A DNA stretch of 45,545 bases from an uncultured Clostridium sp. (GTDB lineage Bacteria; Bacillota; Clostridia; TANB77; CAG-465): positions 1 to 45,545 of the forward strand of contig CAJLBR010000005.1 in the NCBI GenBank assembly GCA_905204915.1. The letters are read 5' to 3'. The notes under the pieces were generated by a model, which saw nothing but the letters and a program-made list of their open reading frames with translations, was not told the origin of the DNA and searched no databases. Position numbers and translations under genes: made by a program. Of the stretch, positions 17,301 to 26,900 are shown in pieces (the stretch's first letter is position 1; each line of letters opens with the position of its first letter).

Positions 17301-20233
17301 AGGAATTTGCAACGTGGTCAAAGACTGGACCGGGTACAATAATTAATAGTCCTGAAACTGGATGGACATTTACTTTTGGCGCAGGTGACACAACTCTTAC
17401 AGCAAAATATTCTGATGAAAATACAACAGTGTCTCTACCAATTCCTGAAAAAACAGGTTCAACTTTTGAAGGTTGGTATAGTGATTCTGCTCTAACTCAA
17501 AGAGTGGTTAAACCAAATGAAGACTATAAACCAACTTCAAATATTACTTTGTATGCAAAGTATGTTGATGGTGTTGCTCGTATAGGATCAACAGTATATA
17601 AAACATTAGCAGATGCAATTGCGGCTGTTCCTACAAATGGAACTAAAACTACAATTGAAATTCTAACTAATATTGATAATAAAGATGTTTCTAATGTAAT
17701 TAGTGACACTAAAAATATAGTAATAGATTTAGAAGGTTATACAATAACTTCTAGCGCTAATACTTTAGTAAATAATGGAACGCTTACAATAAGCACTAAC
17801 GGTAGCTTAGAATCTACAGGAGGAATAGCTCTAAATAATACTGGTACAGCTACACTTAGTAATTTTAGTATAAAAATATCACAGAGCGGAGTTAACGCTA
17901 TAAAAAATAGTGGTACTTTAACAACTAACAGTGTAAATATAGAATCTTCAACAGATTCATCAGTTGTTACTATATATAACACAAATGATATGACATTAAA
18001 TAATTCTGCAGTATATTCAATAAATGGTACTGCTATAAGCAATATTAAAAAATTGAATTTGAATGAATCTAGAATTTTTAATTCATATATATCAGAAGGT
18101 AGCGATACAAATTATATGCAAGTTGTACTAAACCAAAGTTCTAATGCCACTTTGAATATTGTTGGTGGTGAAATAACTTCAAATAGTACAGCATCTGCAA
18201 TTAACAATATATTAGGTGCAAAAATTTATCTTGGAACAGAAGATGGTAATGTTTCTATAACATCACCAAGTATATATGGTGGAGATTATGGTATTAGAAC
18301 CCAATCATCTGAAATATATTTCTATGATGGTATAGTATCAGGTAGCACAAAAGCCGTTGATGGAAATGTTACTGCGACTCAAACAGGATACAAAACTTAT
18401 ACAGCAATAAATAGCGATAATAGACAGGAAATGTATTTGATAGAAGATAGATTTGTTAACTTACAACTTACAACAACTGCTGGTGGAACAGTGTCTGGCG
18501 GTGGAATGAAAGAAGCTCAAAAAACAGTTACAGTTGTTGCTACAGCAATGGATGATTATGTATTTATTGGTTGGTATGGTCAGGATGGAACACTTGTTTC
18601 AACCGATGCAACCTATACGTTTACAATGCCGGATAAAAGCTTAATATTAAATGCTGTTTTCCAAGAAAAATATGTTTACTTAACAGATGCAACATCTAGT
18701 ACATATAAAATTGTTGATTCTGAACAAAGAATATATATAAATGGTGGAATTTTAGATTTTAAAATTCCTGGAGCTGGATATGAAATTGTGCTAGCAGCTA
18801 CAAATTCAGGAGCATCTATTTCTTTGAAAAATGCAGGAGAAGAGAGTTATAAAACCGTAGTTTCAATTTCACCAGGTGAAACAGCAGTTTATACTACAAC
18901 TGATGAGTGTGAAATTAAAATATCTGGTATTTTCTCTGTTCAATTTAGATTAAAAAATAGTAATTATGCAACAATAATTGATAGTTTACCTATGTGTAAT
19001 GTAAATCTATATTCACCAACATCTAGTGATTTATATAAAACTTATCAGGTAAAAAAATGTACTGCAATAAGTCTAAATAGTGAGAAACCAACTAGAAGTG
19101 GATATGATCTATTAGGATGGAGTGCGGATCCTAACAGTGCGAGTGGAGTTGGAACTTATTACATAACTCAAGATACTGACTTATATGCTATTTGGCAGAT
19201 AAGAACATTGTATCTAGAACCTAATATAAATAATTACACTCTAAGTAATGGAAATTCATATACAGGAGCTGCTGGTTCCAATACATTTGTAAGACTTAGA
19301 GGAGATAAATTAACATATAGAATAAATTCAAGTTTAGAATCTTCAACTGGTATAAATTCTTCAATTGATGTATTTTCAGCTGATAACTGGACTACTGGAA
19401 GTGCAGTCACAACTATAGCATCTGGAAATACTAGCATAAATTCTACTAATATTGATTATCCACAAGATATGTATTTAAGATTTAGGCATGTTACTAAAAA
19501 TACTCAATTTAAAATTGGTTCTGACGTTGTTCCATTAAAACACGTATTAGATGGATTTGAAAGTGATGGATTAGTGTTTAACTATGATGGTAGATATAGC
19601 GAAAGAGGTAGAATTTATAGCTCTTCTACGTCAACTTGGGCAAATACAGTAAACAATTCTGTACCAACAACTCATAATTTAACTCGTGGAGGAAACTATT
19701 TCACATTTAATGGTACTTCTTCTTGGGTAAATCTAGGTAAGTTATCACATGATTCTTACAAAGATAGTTTTACTTTGGAAACTGTATTTAAGAGTACAAA
19801 GACTCAAAGGTCTGCATTTGAATGTGTTATAGGAAACTTCGAAACTGGAGGATTTGGAATAGAAATAAATACCAATAATAAGATTAGTGCAACTGCATAT
19901 ATAGCTGGTGCATATAGATCTTTGGAGGCTCAAAATGTTTATAACGGCGAGATTACCAAGGTATCATATACATATGATGGAAGTAGATTATGCTTATATA
20001 TAAATGGAGTGTTAGAAAATTCACTTTCTATAACTGGTGAGGTTGAAGAACCATATTTTGATACTGTTATGGCCATTGGAGTTAATCCATCTGGATCAGG
20101 CCAGGTAGAAAATTATGATACTTACCTAAAAGGTAACATTTACTCAGCATCATTCTACAACAAAGCTTTAACATCAAGCCAAATAAAATCAAACTATGAA
20201 GTAAGTAAGATTCATATTTATGGTTTAGAATAA
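14357..20233 (+). CDS. Giant pilin-headed surface protein with InlB repeats, beta-helix and LamG
   Basis: The 1,958 residues start MKIKSKRGISL with one hydrophobic helix (about 9-31). A segment with DLQKIQDAAQNYYMENGIYP (about 47-66) follows, very like the first helix and N-G-x-Y-P turn of pseudopilins. From about 190 to 1068 come InlB-type B-repeats (pattern G-Y-T-F-x-G-W-Y ... L-Y-A-K-W) with one MucBP-like unit (YKVEHYLEN) and a divergent InlB repeat (F-V-M-P-x-x-N-V-T). Residues 1072-1365 look like a right-handed beta-helix rich in N-N-G-T-L-T steps. Another divergent repeat and two copies of an unnamed domain (about 1439-1548 and 1617-1732) follow, then a LamG-like domain (about 1735-1958). 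No LPxTG or C-terminal membrane helix is present, so anchoring must be through the N-terminus. AGGTGAG lies upstream of the ATG. It lies 15 bases after def without a terminator and nine bases before a small partner gene. Adhesion is inferred from the domains. Confidence 0.85.
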   Translation: MKIKSKRGISLVALLITILVMAILSAVVVLSAKNSVDNTNVTDFMNDLQKIQDAAQNYYMENGIYPFSENLELSQVQVLEQVGADKRAELREEMELNNDYSEDGTESYYIIDLSKIDVTQTKRGVKKSGNANDVYIIAKSSGNVYYLDGLETKDNTYFSITEKAVKLYSINEPLKDDDKDIEEGNTRVTFDYNVSVDDIVTGNATKYKDIKNGSKYGALPLPTKSHKYKVSYDSNGGRIENLGDKNTDAIEEYTFGGWYLDSIFSTEITESSVLNITSNHNLYAKWIKSSDAYVVLPNVVRENYTFKSWYNDKTNEEAGGIGEKLKVDSDVMLVAKWEAIGFTLTVNPGMEKIIGATNTNKTISAPDSVYEIAYDAQGGSATRSIDTVARSFEYWSLTGGGSINSVSSNPVIYTYGDTNATLTANYAEYSNEIVLPDATKEGYTFDGWYTTPEGGTLVGTSGARYKTNKNIKLYAHYIENAAYKVEHYLENANDDNFVLNKTEDFQGPIGRTVNAKSLSFDGYYYDSSVTGTISSGTVNSNGDLVLKLYYKRNRYSLTFTAVGGRGDINTPGRYKHGQTVEIAANPYVGCEFVKWTSGNNITIQEPESATTTFVMPKQNVTITANFVTVGYVLTLKPGDTTYVGNYGSSKQITAPTTEKYTVTLQYNNGDEDSKVESKKQFESWTLQGAGRISSTTANPVTYTYATSNDTLTANYSANGTEIKLPIPKKVGSTFAGWYAYVDVNGTQQFTKIASAEGHEESGDIPYIPTSDITLIAMYVANTYTVQVIPSDKKYSEQYGTVIDIDTPESEKYIVECNANGGSFGIQDGENIYFETLESHRMLKSWSLVGGGSIESYTEEKLTYKFGDSDAILTAIFSDNFTPVTLPTPTPEEGYSFDGWYSDEELTRKVGGAGDSYTPTSDITLYAKWKKNTYTLTIEPGSIKQTGEYTSEVQVTPPDSVAYTVTLEPNGGTLEENAVNSYKEFATWSKTGPGTIINSPETGWTFTFGAGDTTLTAKYSDENTTVSLPIPEKTGSTFEGWYSDSALTQRVVKPNEDYKPTSNITLYAKYVDGVARIGSTVYKTLADAIAAVPTNGTKTTIEILTNIDNKDVSNVISDTKNIVIDLEGYTITSSANTLVNNGTLTISTNGSLESTGGIALNNTGTATLSNFSIKISQSGVNAIKNSGTLTTNSVNIESSTDSSVVTIYNTNDMTLNNSAVYSINGTAISNIKKLNLNESRIFNSYISEGSDTNYMQVVLNQSSNATLNIVGGEITSNSTASAINNILGAKIYLGTEDGNVSITSPSIYGGDYGIRTQSSEIYFYDGIVSGSTKAVDGNVTATQTGYKTYTAINSDNRQEMYLIEDRFVNLQLTTTAGGTVSGGGMKEAQKTVTVVATAMDDYVFIGWYGQDGTLVSTDATYTFTMPDKSLILNAVFQEKYVYLTDATSSTYKIVDSEQRIYINGGILDFKIPGAGYEIVLAATNSGASISLKNAGEESYKTVVSISPGETAVYTTTDECEIKISGIFSVQFRLKNSNYATIIDSLPMCNVNLYSPTSSDLYKTYQVKKCTAISLNSEKPTRSGYDLLGWSADPNSASGVGTYYITQDTDLYAIWQIRTLYLEPNINNYTLSNGNSYTGAAGSNTFVRLRGDKLTYRINSSLESSTGINSSIDVFSADNWTTGSAVTTIASGNTSINSTNIDYPQDMYLRFRHVTKNTQFKIGSDVVPLKHVLDGFESDGLVFNYDGRYSERGRIYSSSTSTWANTVNNSVPTTHNLTRGGNYFTFNGTSSWVNLGKLSHDSYKDSFTLETVFKSTKTQRSAFECVIGNFETGGFGIEINTNNKISATAYIAGAYRSLEAQNVYNGEITKVSYTYDGSRLCLYINGVLENSLSITGEVEEPYFDTVMAIGVNPSGSGQVENYDTYLKGNIYSASFYNKALTSSQIKSNYEVSKIHIYGLE
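17570..18450 (+). other. Beta-helix-like domain inside the 1,958-residue protein
   Basis: Residues about 1072-1365 break the InlB repeat pattern. They show short strands separated by Asn/Gly/Thr turns (NNGTLTIST, NTGTATLSN, NSGTLTTNS), the look of a parallel beta-helix as in pectate-lyase-fold adhesins and glycan-binding proteins. I see no catalytic signature. Confidence 0.55.
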
Positions 20234-20242
20234 GGTGGTACT

Positions 20243-20794
20243 ATGAAAGATAAGAAAAAAGTATACAATAAATCACAAAAAAATAAAATGAATAAAAAAA
20301 TAGTTTTTCTTGTACTTTTATTAGTGCTAGTAGCTGTGGTTGTAATAGTTATTATAAATTTTAATAGTAGAAAAAATGTTACAAATAGTGATGAAAATTA
20401 TTTTGATAGTTTATCACCTGAGGAAAAGAGCGCAATTTCTGGTAATAGCGAAGACTCTAAAAATGTTGTGTTCGATAATTCTGGAACTAAGCTTAATACA
20501 TCAAATGGAATTAATAAAACTATAAAACTTAATGACAATATACTAGTTGATAATATACTTTTATTTGCAAGTGAAGGCAAAAGTGTAGTATCATTTAATG
20601 TTAATAATACGTCAAATAGTATATATTCAAAATCTAAGCTTCAAATAAAATTATTAGATGATGAAAATAGTGTAGTATATTCTTGCCGAAAAGAAGTGCC
20701 ACAAATATTATCAAATTCTAAAGTTACCATTGAAGAAGTTGTAGAAAAAGATATATCAAATGCAAGTTCAATCGAAATTGAATTTGTTAAATAA
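20243..20794 (+). CDS. Membrane-anchored beta-sandwich protein, partner of the upstream giant
   Basis: The 183-residue product has a Lys-rich cytosolic start, one membrane helix (about 20-41), a polar Ser/Asn linker and a C-terminal beta-rich domain (about 85-183). In this domain strands alternate with N-N-T-S and D-D-E-N turns (VDNILLFASEGKSVVSFNV, LQIKLLDDENSVVYS). This resembles FxLYD/Ig-like extracytoplasmic domains. The protein at 38430 has the same plan and can be aligned through the last domain, although identity is low. Both follow a giant pilin-headed gene directly; here the gap is nine bases, so co-translation with the giant is likely. GGTGG precedes the ATG. A role in secretion, folding or anchoring of the giant is inference from position only. 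Confidence 0.8.
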   Translation: MKDKKKVYNKSQKNKMNKKIVFLVLLLVLVAVVVIVIINFNSRKNVTNSDENYFDSLSPEEKSAISGNSEDSKNVVFDNSGTKLNTSNGINKTIKLNDNILVDNILLFASEGKSVVSFNVNNTSNSIYSKSKLQIKLLDDENSVVYSCRKEVPQILSNSKVTIEEVVEKDISNASSIEIEFVK

Positions 20795-20814
20795 TACATT
20801 TGAAAAAATGTCAT

Positions 20815-20843
20815 AAAAAGGCCTATTTTAGGGCCTTTTTTTT
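20815..20843 (+). terminator. Rho-independent terminator ending the first adhesin operon
   Basis: AAAAAGGCC (20815-20823) pairs perfectly with GGCCTTTTT (20832-20840) around an 8-base loop, and the T-run continues to eight T. It is the first strong terminator after the rsmD promoter. Confidence 0.9.
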
Positions 20844-20847
20844 GACC

Positions 20848-20917
20848 AAAAAAAGTGTAAAAAAAGTCAGAAAAATATTCAAAAAAAGTTGAAAAAAGTT
20901 TGCGTTTATAGTAAGAT
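20848..20917 (+). promoter_or_regulatory. Promoter of the 5,783-residue gene with phased A-tracts
   Basis: TTGAAA (20889-20894) and TAAGAT (20912-20917) are 17 bases apart. Directly upstream, and overlapping the -35, five A-tracts of five to seven A begin at 20848, 20859, 20871, 20881 and 20892, that is every 10-12 bases. Such in-phase tracts bend DNA and can act as UP elements binding the RNA polymerase alpha subunit, so strong transcription is plausible. Confidence 0.75.
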
Positions 20918-20956
20918 ATATATGAGTTATTAACGAATTTGAGAGGGTGTTTTTTT

Positions 20957-23900
20957 ATGGAAACTAATGATGCAAAAAACATGAATAATGTTTGTCAAAA
21001 TAGATTAAAGAAAGGTATAAGTTTAATAGTACTTGTTATAACAATAATTGTTTCTTTGATACTATTGTCAGTTATTGTGTTGTCGATAAAGTATAGTAAT
21101 CCGACAAACAAAGCTGATGAGGCGATTTTTAGAAATGATTTTGTAGTTTTGCAAAATGAACTTACGTCTTCAAAATTGAATGAGAAGATAAATGATTTTG
21201 CAGCTAAAGAAGATATTAACATTTCTATGAACGATGATAAAATATATGATTGGCTTCCATCTTTAAAGGATTCACCTTTAAAAGGATATGTAGAAATTTG
21301 TAATGGTGAGGTAGTATTCATAATTCCTGATGCCGATACAGATGAACATAAATGGGCTGAGAAAATAGCGGGAGCAGAAAAGGTGTGTGATACATCATGT
21401 GCAGAAGCTCCAAAAGTATTTTCTCCAGAGATTGCAGCTAATGTAAAAAGCGGTGAAATGTCAACTCAAGCAGTAAACCTTACAATTTCTGGTGGTGTTT
21501 CAGATGATACCATAGAACATTACTACGAATATAGTTTAGATAAAGGCGAAACTTTTGAAAAGGTTACTGATTTAGGAGGTACAAGTTTATCTTTTGATGG
21601 TGCTTTCTTAAGACAAATTGTACAAGTAAGAACAGTTGCAATAGTAGATTCTAAAGAACAAAGAAGTAAAGTATCAGAATTTGAAGTTTATATAAATAAA
21701 ACAGGAACATTAGCACCTATAATCACAGCAACTAATGATTATATAAGTGGTACTTGGACAGGAAGTGATGTAACACTTATAATAACATCAGCAAATCCTA
21801 ATTTAGACGAAACAATTCAATATACAATAGCAAAAGATTCTGATAAATTTGGAGATTGGATTAATTACGAAAATGATAATCCAAATTTAACATTTACAGC
21901 TGATGGAGAGTATAGAGTAAAAGCAAGAACTGTAATTAATAACGATAAAATTGGTGTAGAAAGTTCAGAGTTCTTAGTAAAAATAAATAAAACTCTTCCA
22001 GAGGCTCCAACAATAACAGCTACTGTAAATGGTGGGGCAATAAACTCAAATCAATGGACAAATAAAAAACCTGTTGATTTACAATTATCTTCTGTATCTA
22101 GAGTAAGTTATTATGAATATAGCTTAGATAATGGAGAAACATGGACAAGAACTTCTAATGGAAAACTTTCAGTATCAGAACTTGGAACAACTTCAGTTAT
22201 AGCTAGAGCATATAACATGGTTGACATAGTTGGTGCTACAAGTAATGCTTTCGTAGTAAAGATAGATCAAGAATTGCCAGTTGCTACACTTTCAGTTTCA
22301 GCAACAATAAATTCTATAGCAGCTAATGTATCGGCTAGTGATGGAAACGGAAGTGGAATTGATACATATGTATTCTACAAAAATGGTGAAGTAGTAGCAA
22401 CTTCAAAAACTAGTGAATATACATTCCAAAATCTTACTCAAAATACAAGTTATAAAATTGGTGTTGTAGCAATAGATGTTGCAGGTAACTCTTCAAAATT
22501 AGTAGAAAAAACAATAACAACTCTTTCAATACCTTCACCTACTATAGTACTAAATAACAAAAATTGGACAAATTCAAATGTTACAGCAACAATTTCATCT
22601 AATGATACAGCTACACTTAAGATACAATATCAGGTTGTAGCCAAAAATGCTAAAATAGTTGAAAGTGATTGGCAAGATTATTCATTACCAATAACAATAT
22701 CTCAAAATTCAGATGTATATGCAAGATCACTAGATAATACAAATCAAAAGAGTGAATTCTCAAAAGTTACAGTAAATAATATTGATAAAAAAGCTCCTGA
22801 TGCAAATGCTCCAAGTGTAGTAGCTACTACTAGAAAAATTACTGTAACATGTAATCAAGAGGATGCACCTCAAACTCCAGAATATGGTAGTTCGGGAATT
22901 AACAAAGATAGAACACAATATGCTATTAAAAAAGGTGATGTATGGAGCGAATATCAATACAGCAAAGAATTTGATAATTTAACATACGATACAGAGTACT
23001 ATATAAGAACAAGAGCATATGATAATGCAGGAAACTATTCTGTATCTGACGAAACTAGAATTAGAACTCAAAAGTTAGAAATTGGACAAATAAAATTTAC
23101 TCTTGAAAGTTCTAATAATGAAGAATATGTTCCTGGCACAATTACAAATAAAAATGTTATAGTTTCATTAGATAACAACAGCAAGAGTAATACAACGTTC
23201 CGTTCAAAAGGTGGATCAGCACAATATGTATCTAAAACCTCAGAAGATACAGTAATACAAACAGAGGGAATAACAACAATTATTGCAGAAACAACAGATG
23301 GTGTAAATACGGTTACTCAAGAGTACCAAATTATGATTGATAAAACTGCTCCGAGTGTTACTTCTATAGAGGTAATATCACCTGACAGCGGAAAATACAA
23401 AATGGGTACAAAAATTACATTTAAAACAACATGGACAGAAAATTTAAAAGTAATACAAGCACCAGTCATGAAAATTAAATTTGGTGATTCTAGTGAACGT
23501 CAAGCAGACTATGTTTCATCAAATAATAATGAAATAATATATGAATATGTTATTAAAAAAGATGACAACGGGACTTTAATTCTTTCTGATTACCTGGAAG
23601 GACAAGTTGCAGATTCAGTAAATAATATAGGCCAAGGAACTAAAAAAGATTTAACTGGAAATAGCATTATCGCAGCTAACGAATTTTCAGTAACAATTGT
23701 TTCAAGCCCAATGAATGCTGGAGAAGTTTCAGGAGTAACAAGCGCGATTTATTTAGATGATGTAACAGTATCAGCAAAGGCAAAACCTGGTTATGCATTT
23801 AAAAAATGGACACTTTCTAATAAATCAGTAACATTACAAAATGAACTTTCACCAACAACATCATTTAAAATGCCTGCTGAAGATGTAACACTTACAGCAA

Positions 23901-26900
23901 ACTTTGGATATATTGAATATAAAATAAAATATGATGCCAATACTGGTAAAGGACAGGCTTTTGAAAGTACTCATAAATATGATAACAAACAGGCACTTGC
24001 TAAAAATACATATACTAAAGACGGTTATACATTTGCAGGATGGAGTAGAGATAAAAATGCTACAGAACCAGAATTCTTAGATGAAGAAGAAGTATTAAAC
24101 TTAACAAATGTAGATGGTGAAGTAATCACTTTATATGCAGTATGGAAAGTTGGAATTTCTGAATATAAAGTAGAACACTACATTGAAAATTCAAATTCTA
24201 GTGCTTATATTCTAAAAGAAGTAGAAAATTTAACTGCAACAACTGATGAAGTTGCTACAGCTAAAACAAAATCTTATTATGGATTCCATTATGATGATAC
24301 TTTAACAACTAACGTTACATCTGGAACAGTTACAGGAGATGGAAAGTTAGTATTAAAACTATATTATTCTAGAAATAAATATACTCTATCTATAGATCCA
24401 AACGGAGGTACATACTCTGGATCTAATGATATTACTAAAGTAGTTGGAAAATATGAGGCATCGTTAGTACTTGCTACACCAACAAAACAAGGATATGTAT
24501 TTAATGGATGGACAGTTTCTGGAAAAGGAAATATAAATGGTAATAAATTTGTATTTGATGCTTCAGATGCTACTATCACAGCCACTTGGAAACCAGGAAT
24601 ATCAGAGTATACTATAGAGTATTATAAAGAAAATATTAATTCAACTGGTTATGATTTAGCTGAAAGAGCAACAATGTCAGCAACAACTGAAAGTAATGTA
24701 ACAGCATTAATAAAAGAGTATGAAGGATTTTCTAAAAATGACTTTGTAGATGGAACAGTTTTATCTGGAATGGTAATGCCTGATAATTCATTAGTCTTAA
24801 AAGTATATTATGTTAGAAATACTTATAACTTAACAATAGATCCAAATGGTGGAGAATATAGAGGAGTTAGTACTAGTGTAGTAGTTCCTGGAAAATATGA
24901 AACAATTGAAAAGGTTGAAGATGCAACTCCAACAAAAGGATATAAAATTACTTATAATGGTAATGGTGGTACAGCAGCTGTAGCTGAAGATTACACTAAA
25001 AATGTATTTAGTGGATGGCTAAAAGAAGGAATTGGTGAATACAGTTCTGAAAAGGGAGAATTCAAATATTTAGCTGGAGATGGATTATTAAGAGCTACTT
25101 ATAAAAATGACGGTATTACACTTACTACAGCAACAAGACAAGGATACGATCTTGCTGGATGGTATAAAGATTTAGTAAAAGTCGGAAATGCTGGAGATAA
25201 ATATGTACCAACTACTGAAGAAAACCTAACAGCTAGATGGACACCTAGAGAAGATACAAAATATAAAGTAGAACACTATAGAGAAAATATAAACAAAGAT
25301 GGATATGAACTTTTTGAAACAGAAGAATTAGAAGGTATAACGGATACCAAAGCTACTGCAATTAACAAAACATATGAAGGATTTACTTTTGATAATACAA
25401 TAGAAGGAACTGCGTTAAGTGGTAACATAAATCCAGATGGATCATTAGTATTAAAAGTATATTATACTAGAAATACACATACATTAAGTTTCTTAATTTC
25501 ACCAGTAAATTCTGGTAGTGTAACTAAAGTTGGAAGTTATGCATATGGTTCAAATGTAGAAATTAACGCAGTACCTGCTAAAGGTTATACATTCTCTAAT
25601 TGGAAAGTTACAACTAACAATACTACGCTTTCAAATACATTAACTACTAAAACAAACTTTACTATGCCAGATAGTGACGTTAGTATAACAGCATATTTTA
25701 GTGGAATAAATTATACAATAAAATATGACGCTAACACTGGTGCAGGAACTATGTCAAGCAGTATTCATACTTATGATGTAGCTAAAAAATTAAATAAAAA
25801 TACATTCACGAAAACAGGTTACAGCTTTATTGGATGGAACACAGATAAAAATGCTACTTCAACAGCATACTTAGATGAGCAAGAAGTATTAAATCTAGCA
25901 TCTGAAAATGGAAAAATAGTTACTTTATACGCTATATGGAGTGCTGGGGTAGCTCAATACAAGTCAGAATATTATTTTGAACAATTAGATGGTACTTATA
26001 AATTGGAATATTCAGAAAACAAAAATGGAACTGTAGATTCAACAGTTACTGTTGATATACTTGATCCAAAAGGATTTGAATATGACCCATCTAATAGTAA
26101 TTCAATTTTATCAGGAGTAGTATCAAATGATGGCTCATTAGTATTAAGATCATACTATAAGAGAAAATCATATACATTATCAATAGATCCAAATACTGGA
26201 GTATACGATTCTAATTCAAATATCACAACAGTTACTGGCAAATACGAGCAAACAATTACATTAAAAGTTCCTATTAAAACTGGATATACATTTAATGGAT
26301 GGCAAACAGAAAGTAAAGGAACTATAAGTGGTAATAAGTATACTTTTTCTGATAGTGATGAAAAAATAAAAGCAACTTATGTTGCAAATCAATATGTAGT
26401 AACGTATGACTACATGCAAGCAAATGGCGGAAATACTGAAAAAACTAAAAATGTTACATATGATTCAGAGTATGGTGCTTTACCAGAGCCAACTAGAAAT
26501 TATACAGTAACATATGACTTAAATAATGGTAATGTTTCTTTAAAAGACGAAAATACAAAATCAACTTATAGCTTCGCCGGATGGTATATTTCAAAAGATT
26601 ATACTAGTCTTATAGTAGCTACAAGTAAAGTTAATATTGCAAGTAACCACAATTTATACGCAAAATGGACTGGTGGAAATGTAAGATTACCAGAACCAAC
26701 TAGAGTAGGATATACATTTGGTGGTTGGTATTTAGCTGAAAGTAATAATAATGGAAGTGGAACAAAAGCAGGAGACGCAAATGCTAGCTATACACCTACA
26801 ACTGATATAACTCTTTATGCTGGATGGATATCAAATAAAAGTACAGCATATAAAGTTGAACATTACTTAGAAAATGTTACTGCTACAGGATTTACATTAA

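Noticed and set aside
20939..20956. TTG start six codons upstream for the giant protein
   Set aside because: It would place the ribosome-binding site GAGAGGGTG inside the coding region and leave no Shine-Dalgarno sequence before the TTG; the ATG at 20957 is well placed.
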